6,057 bases of DNA from assembly GCA_005881085.1 (NCBI GenBank), contig VBGU01000124.1, positions 1 through 6,057 of the forward strand, read 5' to 3'. Origin of the DNA: Chloroflexota bacterium. Its GTDB lineage: Bacteria; Chloroflexota; Limnocylindria; P2-11E. Both the position numbers and the translations under genes were made by a program. Below, piece by piece: positions 1-5,788 of the stretch (its first letter is position 1; every line of letters begins with the position of its first letter). A model generated the notes under the pieces. The model worked only from the letters and a program-made list of their open reading frames with translations, made no database searches and had not been told where the DNA came from.

Positions 1-988
1 TGTTGTCTTCGGCGTCGATGACACCGAGGACCGGCGTCGGCGTTCCGGTGGATAGTCCATTCGAGGTCATGCCGCGGGCCGCGAGGTAGTAGCGATCGTC
101 ACCCCCGTTGAACCAGACCTCATCGGACCCGCCTACCTGGGTGATCGTGGCGATGGTCGAGCCATCGCGCGCGTTCATGACGATTGTCTGCGCGTGCGCG
201 CCCGCTGCGATCGCGTCCTGGCTGCAGCCGACGAGAAGATGCTGGTGCGGCCCGAGAGCAAGTCCGGCGGGTTGGCAGCTCGCGACGGGGAACATCGTGC
301 GCAACGAGAACGAGCGTGGATCCATAACCGCGATGCCCCCATGAAGTGGATCGGCCCCGAGCTGCGGTACGGACATGTAGAAGAGATGCGTCTCCGGGTC
401 CCAGACGGGCTGCTCGAGGCCGTTCGTCGCAGCCGGGAAGCTGATGTGGCCGAGGATGCTGCGGTCACGTTCGCTGATGAACGTCACGAAGGGCGTGGCC
501 TCGGCGTCATTCGCGATGATGATGACGTGGTCGCGCTGGTCGAAGGCGATCTCGTCCGCGCGATTCACGCCGCCCGTCGAGATGGACCTCACAATCTGCC
601 CACTCCGCAGGTCGATGACCTTCACGGTGCTGTCGCCGTCGCCCGCCCAGAGCTCATGGCGAGAATCGAGGACAACGACTCCGTTGGGCCCCGCGGTGTC
701 GTTGCTTCCGTTGAAGCCGACGAAACCGCCGATCCGGGATATGAAGGTGTTGTTCCTGGCGTTGACGATGTCGATGCCCTTGTTCGACCGGTCCGCGAGG
801 TAGTACGTCTGTGACGAACGGTCCACCCAGCTGATGTCGAAGCTGTTCAGCGGAGCGCCGGGAACAGAGATGAGGGCGATCTGGCGATACGCATCGTCGT
901 CGCGGTGCGCGGCGGCGATGCTGCTGGAGACGGCGAGCGAGATCACGCTGAGCGCGATCGCGGTGAACCAGAGACGGGAGCGGTCCAT
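1..988 (-). CDS. Exported YVTN/NHL-type beta-propeller protein, C-terminus beyond window edge
   Basis: The frame is open from an ATG at 988-986 to the left edge, giving 329 residues without a stop. The start is fixed by GGAGGT eight bases upstream. Residues 1-27 are a Sec-type signal peptide: basic start (R3, R5), hydrophobic core 7-20, and a likely cleavage after AAA at 25-27. The remainder consists of repeated beta-sheet blades of the form 'hydrophobic-strand, D/N-rich turn, IDI/VIDL/VMD strand, then a G-G or P loop'. Six are visible, near residues 50-90, 112-140, 154-184, 202-234, 250-287 and 299-328. Recognisable pieces are YYLADRSNKGIDIV (62-75), ELWAGDGDSTVKVIDL (112-127) and RADEIAFD (143-150). 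The two cysteines, C238 and C255, could form a disulfide outside the cell. The fold suggests binding or scaffolding. I cannot assign a substrate, and no catalytic signature is visible. It lies downstream of secD in the same direction, but 303 bases separate them, so it is probably transcribed on its own. Confidence 0.85.
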   Translation of the reverse strand, partial: MDRSRLWFTAIALSVISLAVSSSIAAAHRDDDAYRQIALISVPGAPLNSFDISWVDRSSQTYYLADRSNKGIDIVNARNNTFISRIGGFVGFNGSNDTAGPNGVVVLDSRHELWAGDGDSTVKVIDLRSGQIVRSISTGGVNRADEIAFDQRDHVIIIANDAEATPFVTFISERDRSILGHISFPAATNGLEQPVWDPETHLFYMSVPQLGADPLHGGIAVMDPRSFSLRTMFPVASCQPAGLALGPHQHLLVGCSQDAIAAGAHAQTIVMNARDGSTIATITQVGGSDEVWFNGGDDRYYLAARGMTSNGLSTGTPTPVLGVIDAEDN

Positions 989-996
989 GAGTTGCG

Positions 997-1002
997 ACCT
1001 CC
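997..1002 (-). promoter_or_regulatory. Shine-Dalgarno site of the beta-propeller gene
   Basis: Read on the minus strand this is GGAGGT, followed by eight bases and then ATG at 988. It is a near-perfect anti-16S match at good spacing. It decides the start of the propeller gene, which has no upstream gene close enough for coupling. Confidence 0.8.
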
Positions 1003-1173
1003 GATATCCGTGGCTGGGACAGTCATGTGCGGAGCGTCGGCCAGTCTCACATCTCACAGGCCCGCGTCAAACGCCGGCTGTCCGAATGCCCAGTCAACAG
1101 GCAAGCATCAGCCGCGAAGAAGGACCTCCGTTTTCGTGCCATCGTGCGGCGGCCCTACTGGCTTTGCGTCATG

Positions 1174-1185
1174 CACGGCGCCGTG
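1174..1185. repeat. 12-bp perfect palindrome, possible operator
   Basis: CACGGCGCCGTG reads the same on both strands and is the most symmetrical element in the gap. Outer arms TTTGC (1163-1167) and GCAAA (1190-1194) could extend the pairing across a mismatched internal loop. There is no loop in the core and no T-run, so a dimeric protein-binding site fits better than a terminator. GC-rich DNA yields such palindromes fairly often by chance. Confidence 0.3.
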
Positions 1186-1291
1186 GCAAGCAAACGTCAG
1201 CAGAGATGCCGATCGCACTTCGTTCCGTACCCGCTGCGTCACGACTCAGTTCGCGTTGCTCACTTGCGCTCGACGATGTGAAAGAGCATCG

Positions 1292-2653
1292 CTACAGAGC
1301 CGGGGCCGGACGCGGAGCGTGGCGGTCAGGCGGTGGTTCTATTGTTCGCTCCTCGACCCCGTAGAGCCAACGCCGCCGGAGCGCCGAGAACTCGATCGCC
1401 CCGTGCAGCAGCATCTGCGTCACGACGACCGCGGTGAAGAAGCTCACGGCGACTCCGATGCCGAGCGTGAACGCGAAGCCCCTCACCGTGCCGGTGCCGA
1501 ACAGGTAGAGGATCCCGGCCGTCAGCACCGTCGCCAGGTTCGAGTAGAAGATCGACGGGAACGCGCGCTTGCGACCTTCCTCGACGGCGACACGGAGCGA
1601 CTTCCCCGAACGCAGCTCTTCCTTGAGTCGCTCGAACGTGAGGACGTTCGCGTCGACGGCCATACCGATCGACAGGATGAATCCGGCGATACCGGCGAGC
1701 GTGAGGGTGACCGGGATGAGTCGGAAGATCGCGTAGGTCAGCGCCGTGTAATAGAGGAGCGCCATTACCGCGAGGACTCCCGGCACGCGGTAGTACGCGA
1801 CCATGAAGAAGGCGACGAGCAGCAGGCCCATCGCGCCCGCAATGAGGCTCCGGTCCACGGACTGCCGGCCCAACGTCGGCTCGACGCGCTGCGACTGGAT
1901 CACCTGCAGCGAAACGGGCAGCGCACCGGAGTTGATGAGGTTCGAGAGCTGCTTGGCGGACGCGACCGTGAAGTTTCCGCTGATCTGGCCTCTGCCCGAG
2001 GAAAAGACCTCTTTGATCTGCGGGGCGGATATCTCCTGTCCATCGAGCGTGATCTCGACGTTCTGAAGGGTGAAGTCCTTCGAGAGCTGCACCCAGCGGT
2101 CGGCGTCCGCACCCGTGAACTCAAAACTGACGACTGGCTGATTCGCTTGGTCGAAGACCACCTGAGTCGGTTTGAGGTTCTCGCCCGTGAGAGGAGGGGT
2201 CAGTGACTTGTATTTTCCGGGGTTGTCTTTGTCCGGGACCTTGATCTCCAGCTTCGCCTGCCTCGTGGCAATGTCGTTGGCCTGCTGGATGTCGTCGATG
2301 CCTGGCAGCTGGAGGAGGATCTTGTCGTCGCCGACGGCCTGGATCACGGGCTCGGAGACGCCGAGGCCGTTGATGCGCCTGTCGATGACCCGCCGCGCGC
2401 GGTCGTTGTAGTCGGCCACGCTCTGGCCCGCGGGAATCTCGCTGATGTTCATCTGGAGGAGCAGCTGCGTCCCGCCCTGAAGATCAAGGCCGAGGTGGGT
2501 CTTGATCTCCTGGTTCACCTGGATCGGGCCGAGGTTCAGGCAGATCCCGGGGCAGCTCGCCGGGAATGGGAACGAGATCTGGTGCTTCGGTATGTCGATA
2601 AAGGCCGACAGCACGAAGACAAGGAAGACGAGCCAGGGGAACGCGCGATTCAC
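1292..2653 (-). CDS. secD: Protein translocase subunit SecD
   Basis: SecD is a membrane subunit of the Sec export machinery that, with SecF, uses the proton gradient to help pull proteins across the membrane. The 453-residue product is a usual length for the shorter SecD type. Its first transmembrane segment (about 5-20) is followed by the signature GLDLQGG (55-61), an outside domain (about 75-260) containing RRINGLGVSEP (92-102) and LQLPGI (114-119), and then a five-helix membrane bundle (about 268-418). The bundle carries IGMAVDANVLTFER (329-342), whose Asp334 matches the aspartate needed for proton-driven function in characterised SecD. The C-terminal tail is Pro/Arg-rich. The start is GTG at 2653-2651: it is the only start codon after the in-frame stop at 2674-2672, yet no Shine-Dalgarno precedes it. 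The gene begins 21 bases after tatB. No secF follows within the window. Confidence 0.96.
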   Translation of the reverse strand: MNRAFPWLVFLVFVLSAFIDIPKHQISFPFPASCPGICLNLGPIQVNQEIKTHLGLDLQGGTQLLLQMNISEIPAGQSVADYNDRARRVIDRRINGLGVSEPVIQAVGDDKILLQLPGIDDIQQANDIATRQAKLEIKVPDKDNPGKYKSLTPPLTGENLKPTQVVFDQANQPVVSFEFTGADADRWVQLSKDFTLQNVEITLDGQEISAPQIKEVFSSGRGQISGNFTVASAKQLSNLINSGALPVSLQVIQSQRVEPTLGRQSVDRSLIAGAMGLLLVAFFMVAYYRVPGVLAVMALLYYTALTYAIFRLIPVTLTLAGIAGFILSIGMAVDANVLTFERLKEELRSGKSLRVAVEEGRKRAFPSIFYSNLATVLTAGILYLFGTGTVRGFAFTLGIGVAVSFFTAVVVTQMLLHGAIEFSALRRRWLYGVEERTIEPPPDRHAPRPAPAL

Positions 2654-2674
2654 AAAAGAAAGTCTAGGGGTTCA

Positions 2675-2989
2675 CTACGCGTCGCGCTGCGCTTTGAGCC
2701 GCTCACGTGCCTCGCGCATCTCGCGATCGAACGCGGTCTCGCCAGGGATCGGCTCGCTCGCCTGTGTCGTAGCCGGAATCGCGGCTGCGGGTGGCGCAGC
2801 GGCATCCGCCGCCTTGTCCAGGAGCTTGTCCGCGTTGAGGAACTCCTCGCGGAGCTGGTCCGACGTCCTGCGCAGATCCCCGACCACGCGGCCGATATCA
2901 CGCGCGACCTTCGGCATGCGCTCGGGCCCCAGCACGATGAGCGCGATGATCAGAAGCAGGACGAGCTCTTCCGGCCCGATGCCGAACAT
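2675..2989 (-). CDS. tatB: Twin-arginine translocation subunit, TatB-like (TatA/B/E family)
   Basis: This is a small single-span membrane protein of the Tat pathway, which exports folded proteins. The 104 residues comprise a transmembrane helix (about 7-20), a hinge and an amphipathic helix (about 23-50), then an Ala/Pro-rich linker and a charged tail ending near EMREARERLKAQRD (90-103). The first 22 residues align without gaps to the TatB pattern: MF-IG at 1-5, Glu8-Leu9 and Gly21-Pro22, followed by ERMP (23-26). TatA proteins normally have Phe-Gly at this hinge, so TatB is preferred, although many Gram-positive-type bacteria use one bifunctional subunit. The ATG shares its A with the TGA of pyrF (TGATG), implying translational coupling; a weak GAGG lies seven bases or so upstream. 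Neither tatC nor a second tatA is present in the window. Confidence 0.88.
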   Translation of the reverse strand: MFGIGPEELVLLLIIALIVLGPERMPKVARDIGRVVGDLRRTSDQLREEFLNADKLLDKAADAAAPPAAAIPATTQASEPIPGETAFDREMREARERLKAQRDA

Positions 2990-3816
2990 CAGCGGCCTCG
3001 CGCCGTCGCCGCGGCGCGCGCGGCGTTCGCGGCCTCGCGCAGGGTTCGCGCGGCTTCCCCCGCCGCCCTCTCGAAGTCATCGCCCCGGCTCGCGTAGAGG
3101 ACCGAGCGCGACGCGGAGGGGAGCACGCCGGCGCCGCTCGCGTCCATTCCCGCGCGGAGGGCGATGCCGATGTCGCCGCCCTGCGAGCCGATGCCAGGCA
3201 TGAGGAACAGGCGGTCCGGTGCGAGCGCGCGGAGGCGTCGCGCCTCGTCCGGATACGTCGCGCCCACGACGAACCCGCACCGCTCGGCCGCGAAGCGCTC
3301 GACACACCGCTCGACGACGCGCTCATACAACGGACGCCCCGCCACCTCCAAGTCCTGAAAGTCACCGGCGCCGGGGTTGCTTGTCCGTGCGAGCACGAAC
3401 GCGTAGCGGCCGCCGGTCGTGAACGGCTCGATCGAATCGAGCCCGACGTAAGGGGCGACCGTGGCCGCATCGGCGTGGAACGAGTCAAACAGCGCGTCGG
3501 CGTACGCCGCGGACGTGTTCGGAACATCGCCGCGCTTCGCGTCGAGGATCACGGGAATGTCCGCCGGGATCGCCTGCAAGGTCAGCGCGAGGACATCCAT
3601 CGCGGCGCTCCCGTAGCGCTCGAAGAATGCGAGGTTGGGCTTATACGCACAGACGTGCGGCGAGGTCGCGCGGACGATTCGACGAAGAAAACGGACGGCC
3701 GCCTGCGGTCCGCGGCCGAGCGACTCGGGGATCGACGCGGCTTCAGGATCGAGGCCGACACAGAGGATGCTGTCGTGCGCGCGCTGCGCCGCACTGAGCT
3801 TTGCGAGGAAGGTCAA
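2989..3816 (-). CDS. pyrF: Orotidine-5'-phosphate decarboxylase, subfamily 2
   Basis: This cytoplasmic enzyme converts orotidine-5'-phosphate to UMP, the final step of de novo pyrimidine synthesis. The 275-residue length and motif order match the subfamily-2 (mycobacterial/Chloroflexi) enzymes rather than the shorter E. coli type. Visible motifs are CVGLDP (19-24), AYKPN (57-61), the catalytic LDAKRGD (91-97, with Asp92, Lys94 and Asp97), the phosphate-site loop PGIGSQGG (207-214) and SRSVLYAS (236-243). The start is TTG at 3816-3814. It is the most upstream start codon after the in-frame stop at 3864-3862, and it gives the usual N-terminus with a short helix before DSILCVGLDP. No Shine-Dalgarno precedes it. 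It is the first gene of the minus-strand operon, and its stop overlaps the tatB start by one base. Confidence 0.96.
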   Translation of the reverse strand: MTFLAKLSAAQRAHDSILCVGLDPEAASIPESLGRGPQAAVRFLRRIVRATSPHVCAYKPNLAFFERYGSAAMDVLALTLQAIPADIPVILDAKRGDVPNTSAAYADALFDSFHADAATVAPYVGLDSIEPFTTGGRYAFVLARTSNPGAGDFQDLEVAGRPLYERVVERCVERFAAERCGFVVGATYPDEARRLRALAPDRLFLMPGIGSQGGDIGIALRAGMDASGAGVLPSASRSVLYASRGDDFERAAGEAARTLREAANAARAAATARGR

Positions 3817-3826
3817 CTCAGCCGAA

Positions 3827-3832
3827 TATGAT
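3827..3832 (+). promoter_or_regulatory. Candidate -10 element of the phnD operon
   Basis: TATGAT is one mismatch from the consensus and would start transcripts near 3839, giving a leader of about 25 bases that includes the strong Shine-Dalgarno. The nearest -35-like hexamer is TTGCGA at 3801-3806, inside pyrF, with a rather long 20-base spacer. No Pho-box-like direct repeat is recognisable in the 47-base gap, so phosphate control is not shown by the sequence. Confidence 0.5.
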
Positions 3833-3833
3833 A
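3828..3833 (-). promoter_or_regulatory. Candidate -10 element of the pyrF-tatB-secD operon
   Basis: Read on the minus strand this is TATCAT, one mismatch from TATAAT. Transcription would start near 3821, leaving only about five bases before the pyrF TTG. That would explain why no ribosome binding site is visible. No good -35 is seen at normal spacing. It overlaps the plus-strand -10 of phnD by five bases. Confidence 0.4.
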
Positions 3834-3850
3834 CGGACGCTTCCGCAAAG

Positions 3851-3857
3851 AAGGAGG
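3851..3857 (+). promoter_or_regulatory. Shine-Dalgarno site of phnD
   Basis: AAGGAGG sits six bases before the ATG at 3864. It decides the start: the same frame is open back to a TTG at 3801, but beginning there would place 21 unrelated residues before the lipoprotein signal and overlap pyrF. Confidence 0.9.
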
Positions 3858-3863
3858 GGATTC

Positions 3864-4865
3864 ATGCGTAGCACCTTGCGCGGCCCGTTGGGGTGGGCGC
3901 TGGCCGCGGGTCTTGTGCTCGCTACGGCTTGCAACAGCGTCGGGACGCCCGGCGCGACGAGCAGTCCGACCAAAACCGCACGGATCGGCGGACTCGATCG
4001 ACCGATCCAGCTCGCGTTCACGCCGTCGACACAGGCGGCCACCATTTCCACGAACGGCGCTGCGATAAAGAGCGCGCTCGAAAAGTCGACTGGACTGCGG
4101 ATCAACGTGACGGTGATGACGAGCTACGCGGCGCAGGTCGAGGCGATGTGCTCCGGCAGCATCGATATGGGCTTCTTCGCGCCGCTCCAGATGACGCTCC
4201 TGCTCAGCAAAGGATGCGGCACGCCGGTCCTCGGCGCGCTCCGCAAGGATGACACCGGGCAGCTCTCGACAACGTACAAGTCGCAGATCCTGGTGAGCGT
4301 CGCGAGCGGCATCACCGACATCAACGGCCTCAAGGGCAAGAAGTTCGCGTTCGTCGACCCGCTCTCGGCTTCGGGTTACGTGTACCCGACGCTCGTCGTG
4401 AAGAACAAGACCGGCCAGGAGCCGAAGACGTTCTTCTCGAGCACGATCTTCGCCGGCGGCCACCCGCAGGCGGCGCTCGCCGTCTACCAGGGCACGGTCG
4501 ATGGGGCGGCCACGTTCATCGACGCGCGCGACAGCCTCGTGGCGACGACCCCCGACATCAAGACGAAGACAAAGGTCATCGACACGGCCGGGCCGATACC
4601 GAACGACGGTGTCGCTCTCGCCAAGAATTTCCCGGACGACATCGCCAAGCAGGTGAAGGACGCGCTCATCGCCTACAGCAAGGCCGACGACGGGAAGAAG
4701 GTCTTCAGCGCGCTGTTCTCGTGGGACGGGATACAGGAGATCAGCCCGAGCTTCTACGACGACATGAAGACGGCCGCGGCTCTCGCGGGCGTCGACGTGC
4801 AAGGACTCGCGAACGCGACGCCCAAACCCGCCGCAACGACAGCGGCACCTTCGAAGTCGCCCTAG
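3864..4865 (+). CDS. phnD: Phosphonate/phosphite-type ABC transporter substrate-binding lipoprotein, PhnD family
   Basis: The 333-residue precursor has a lipoprotein signal: MRSTLRG, a hydrophobic core (8-20) and the lipobox LATAC with Cys23 as the lipid anchor. A Ser/Thr/Pro linker (24-42) leads into a PhnD-type binding domain (about 47-315). Family features are the first strand IQLAFTPST (48-56), SYAAQVEAMCSGSIDMGFF (87-105), LKGKKFAFVDPLSASGYVYP (156-175), GGHPQAALAVYQGTVDGA (198-215) and GPIPNDGVAL (243-252). It should capture a phosphonate, phosphite or similar phosphorus oxyanion outside the membrane and deliver it to the permease. The exact ligand cannot be read from sequence, and no C-P lyase or phosphite dehydrogenase gene is nearby to settle it. 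The last 17 residues are a low-complexity Ala/Thr/Pro/Lys tail, unusual for this family. A hairpin terminator follows the stop, so this gene is probably expressed above phnC and phnE. Confidence 0.9.
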   Translation: MRSTLRGPLGWALAAGLVLATACNSVGTPGATSSPTKTARIGGLDRPIQLAFTPSTQAATISTNGAAIKSALEKSTGLRINVTVMTSYAAQVEAMCSGSIDMGFFAPLQMTLLLSKGCGTPVLGALRKDDTGQLSTTYKSQILVSVASGITDINGLKGKKFAFVDPLSASGYVYPTLVVKNKTGQEPKTFFSSTIFAGGHPQAALAVYQGTVDGAATFIDARDSLVATTPDIKTKTKVIDTAGPIPNDGVALAKNFPDDIAKQVKDALIAYSKADDGKKVFSALFSWDGIQEISPSFYDDMKTAAALAGVDVQGLANATPKPAATTAAPSKSP

Positions 4866-4886
4866 ACATTCCGCTCGCTTACACAC

Positions 4887-4921
4887 GAAGGCCGCCGGAC
4901 GCTCCGGCGGCCTTCTTCTTT
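4887..4921 (+). terminator. Rho-independent terminator between phnD and phnC
   Basis: A perfect 13-bp stem (GAAGGCCGCCGGA at 4887-4899 with TCCGGCGGCCTTC at 4903-4915) closes on a CGC loop and is followed by TTCTTT. It starts 21 bases after the phnD stop and its stem ends 21 bases before the phnC start. Since phnC and phnE belong to the same transporter, it likely acts as a partial terminator or as a 3' stabiliser of phnD mRNA, raising the binding protein relative to the membrane parts. Confidence 0.85.
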
Positions 4922-4924
4922 CCA

Positions 4925-4930
4925 TAGACT
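4925..4930 (+). promoter_or_regulatory. Possible -10 element for a leaderless phnC transcript
   Basis: TAGACT fits the loose TANNNT form of -10 elements. Six bases separate it from the phnC GTG at 4937, so transcription could start on the start codon itself. The spacing suits leaderless genes, and phnC has no Shine-Dalgarno. The -35 position falls inside the terminator stem and shows no consensus, so this is tentative. Confidence 0.25.
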
Positions 4931-4936
4931 CCCGCG

Positions 4937-5788
4937 GTGGGGGCGGTGCTCGAGATCCGGGACCTCGTGAAGATCTACCCAAGCGGGACGCGCGCGGTCG
5001 ACGGTGTCTCGCTCGACATCCAGCGCGGCGAGTTCGTCGTCCTCATCGGCCTCTCGGGCTCGGGCAAGTCGTCGCTTCTGCGATGCATCAACCGCCTCGT
5101 CGAGCCGACGAGCGGACGCATCGTCTTCGACGGCGCCGACGTGACCCGCGCCAGCGGCCCTGAGCTGCGGCGGATCCGCCGGCGGATCGGGATGATCTTC
5201 CAGCAGTTCAACCTGGTGCGCCGCACCTCGGTCTTGAGCAACACGCTTTCGGGCCGCCTGGGCTATCGGACGACATGGCGCACGATCGTCAGTCGTCCCT
5301 CGGCACAGGACGTCATCGCCGCTTTCGAGAACCTTGGTCGCGTTGGGATCGCCGACAAGGCATACGCGCGCGCCGATGCGCTCTCCGGCGGTCAGCAGCA
5401 GCGCGTCGGGATCGCGCGAGCGCTCATGCAGCGACCCGACCTGATGCTCGCCGACGAGCCCGTGGCGAGCCTCGACCCGGCAACGAGCCACTCGGTCATG
5501 AAATACCTCGAGGAGATCAACAAGAAGGACGGGATCACCGTCATTTGCTCGCTGCACTTCCTGTCGCTCGCCCGTCGCTACGGCACGCGGGTGGTCGCGC
5601 TGAAGGGTGGCAAGGTCGCGTTCGACGGCCAGCCGAGCGAGATCGACGAACGGCGCTTCAAGGAGATCTACGGTGAGGACGCGATCGAGGTCGAGATCGG
5701 CCCGTCGATAGCGCAGCCCATGAGCGCGACCGATGCGGCACTCGTCGCACTCGCCGACGATGCCGATATGGGACGGCCCGATCGCTGA
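4937..5788 (+). CDS. phnC: Phosphonate-type ABC transporter ATP-binding protein PhnC
   Basis: This is the cytoplasmic ATPase that powers the importer formed with PhnD and PhnE. The 283 residues contain every nucleotide-binding motif: Walker A GLSGSGKSS (38-46), the Q-loop IFQQFNLV (87-94), the signature LSGGQQQRVGIARAL (149-163), Walker B LMLADEP (169-175) with catalytic Glu174, the D-loop SLD (178-180) and the switch His207 in CSLH. RRTSVLSNTLSGRLG (95-109) is typical of the PhnC subgroup. A C-terminal extension of about 30 residues (from 253) is Ala/Asp-rich. The start is taken as GTG at 4937, the first start codon after the in-frame TAG at 4925; a second GTG at 4946 would remove three residues. 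Neither has a clear ribosome binding site. The stop overlaps the phnE ATG (TGATG). Confidence 0.94.
   Translation: MGAVLEIRDLVKIYPSGTRAVDGVSLDIQRGEFVVLIGLSGSGKSSLLRCINRLVEPTSGRIVFDGADVTRASGPELRRIRRRIGMIFQQFNLVRRTSVLSNTLSGRLGYRTTWRTIVSRPSAQDVIAAFENLGRVGIADKAYARADALSGGQQQRVGIARALMQRPDLMLADEPVASLDPATSHSVMKYLEEINKKDGITVICSLHFLSLARRYGTRVVALKGGKVAFDGQPSEIDERRFKEIYGEDAIEVEIGPSIAQPMSATDAALVALADDADMGRPDR

Larger units (their letters stand above)
989..1291. other. Noncoding stretch between secD and the beta-propeller gene
   Basis: No convincing gene, tRNA or terminator was found here. The open frames crossing it translate into unpatterned sequence rich in Arg, Cys and Ser. It should hold the promoter of the minus-strand propeller gene. 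The best candidate I see is weak: TTGACG (1070-1065), 16 bases, GAGACT (1048-1043), which would give a leader of roughly 45 bases. A perfect 12-base palindrome, CACGGCGCCGTG, lies at 1174-1185. It is flanked by TTTGC (1163-1167) and GCAAA (1190-1194), which can also pair. No hairpin followed by a T-run is visible after the secD stop. Confidence 0.6.

Noticed and set aside
194..814. 206-codon plus-strand open frame in the left part
   Set aside because: It is the exact antisense of the propeller gene's codons. The minus strand has a signal peptide, a Shine-Dalgarno and repeated blades, so it is the coding one.
1027..1281. 84-codon plus-strand open frame in the noncoding gap
   Set aside because: There is no ribosome binding site, the composition is Arg/Ser/Cys-rich, and there is no domain or hydrophobic pattern. 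Neighbouring frames look equally random.
989..1291. tRNA, small RNA gene or CRISPR-like repeat in the gap
   Set aside because: I see no T-loop TTCGAAT-type sequence, no cloverleaf arms, no regularly spaced repeats and no terminator hairpin with a T-run on either strand.
905..2206. 433-codon plus-strand open frame antisense to secD
   Set aside because: Its product is Arg/Glu/Asp/His-rich without any fold or motif, and the opposite strand encodes an unmistakable SecD. It is a by-product of G/C-biased wobble bases.
3801..3863. Upstream TTG start extending the PhnD-like protein by 21 residues
   Set aside because: It would bury the lipoprotein signal behind a charged stretch and overlap pyrF, whereas ATG 3864 has AAGGAGG at ideal spacing.
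3817..3863. Pho box or riboswitch controlling phnD
   Set aside because: The gap is only 47 bases and contains no recognisable seven-base direct repeats or structured aptamer.
3813..4982. 389-codon minus-strand open frame across phnD and the terminator
   Set aside because: It is antisense to the PhnD-like lipoprotein, crosses the hairpin and runs into phnC; the product is a charged, unpatterned Arg-rich sequence.
4862..5557. 231-codon minus-strand open frame antisense to phnC
   Set aside because: The plus strand holds all ABC ATPase motifs in order; the antisense product has no recognisable domain.
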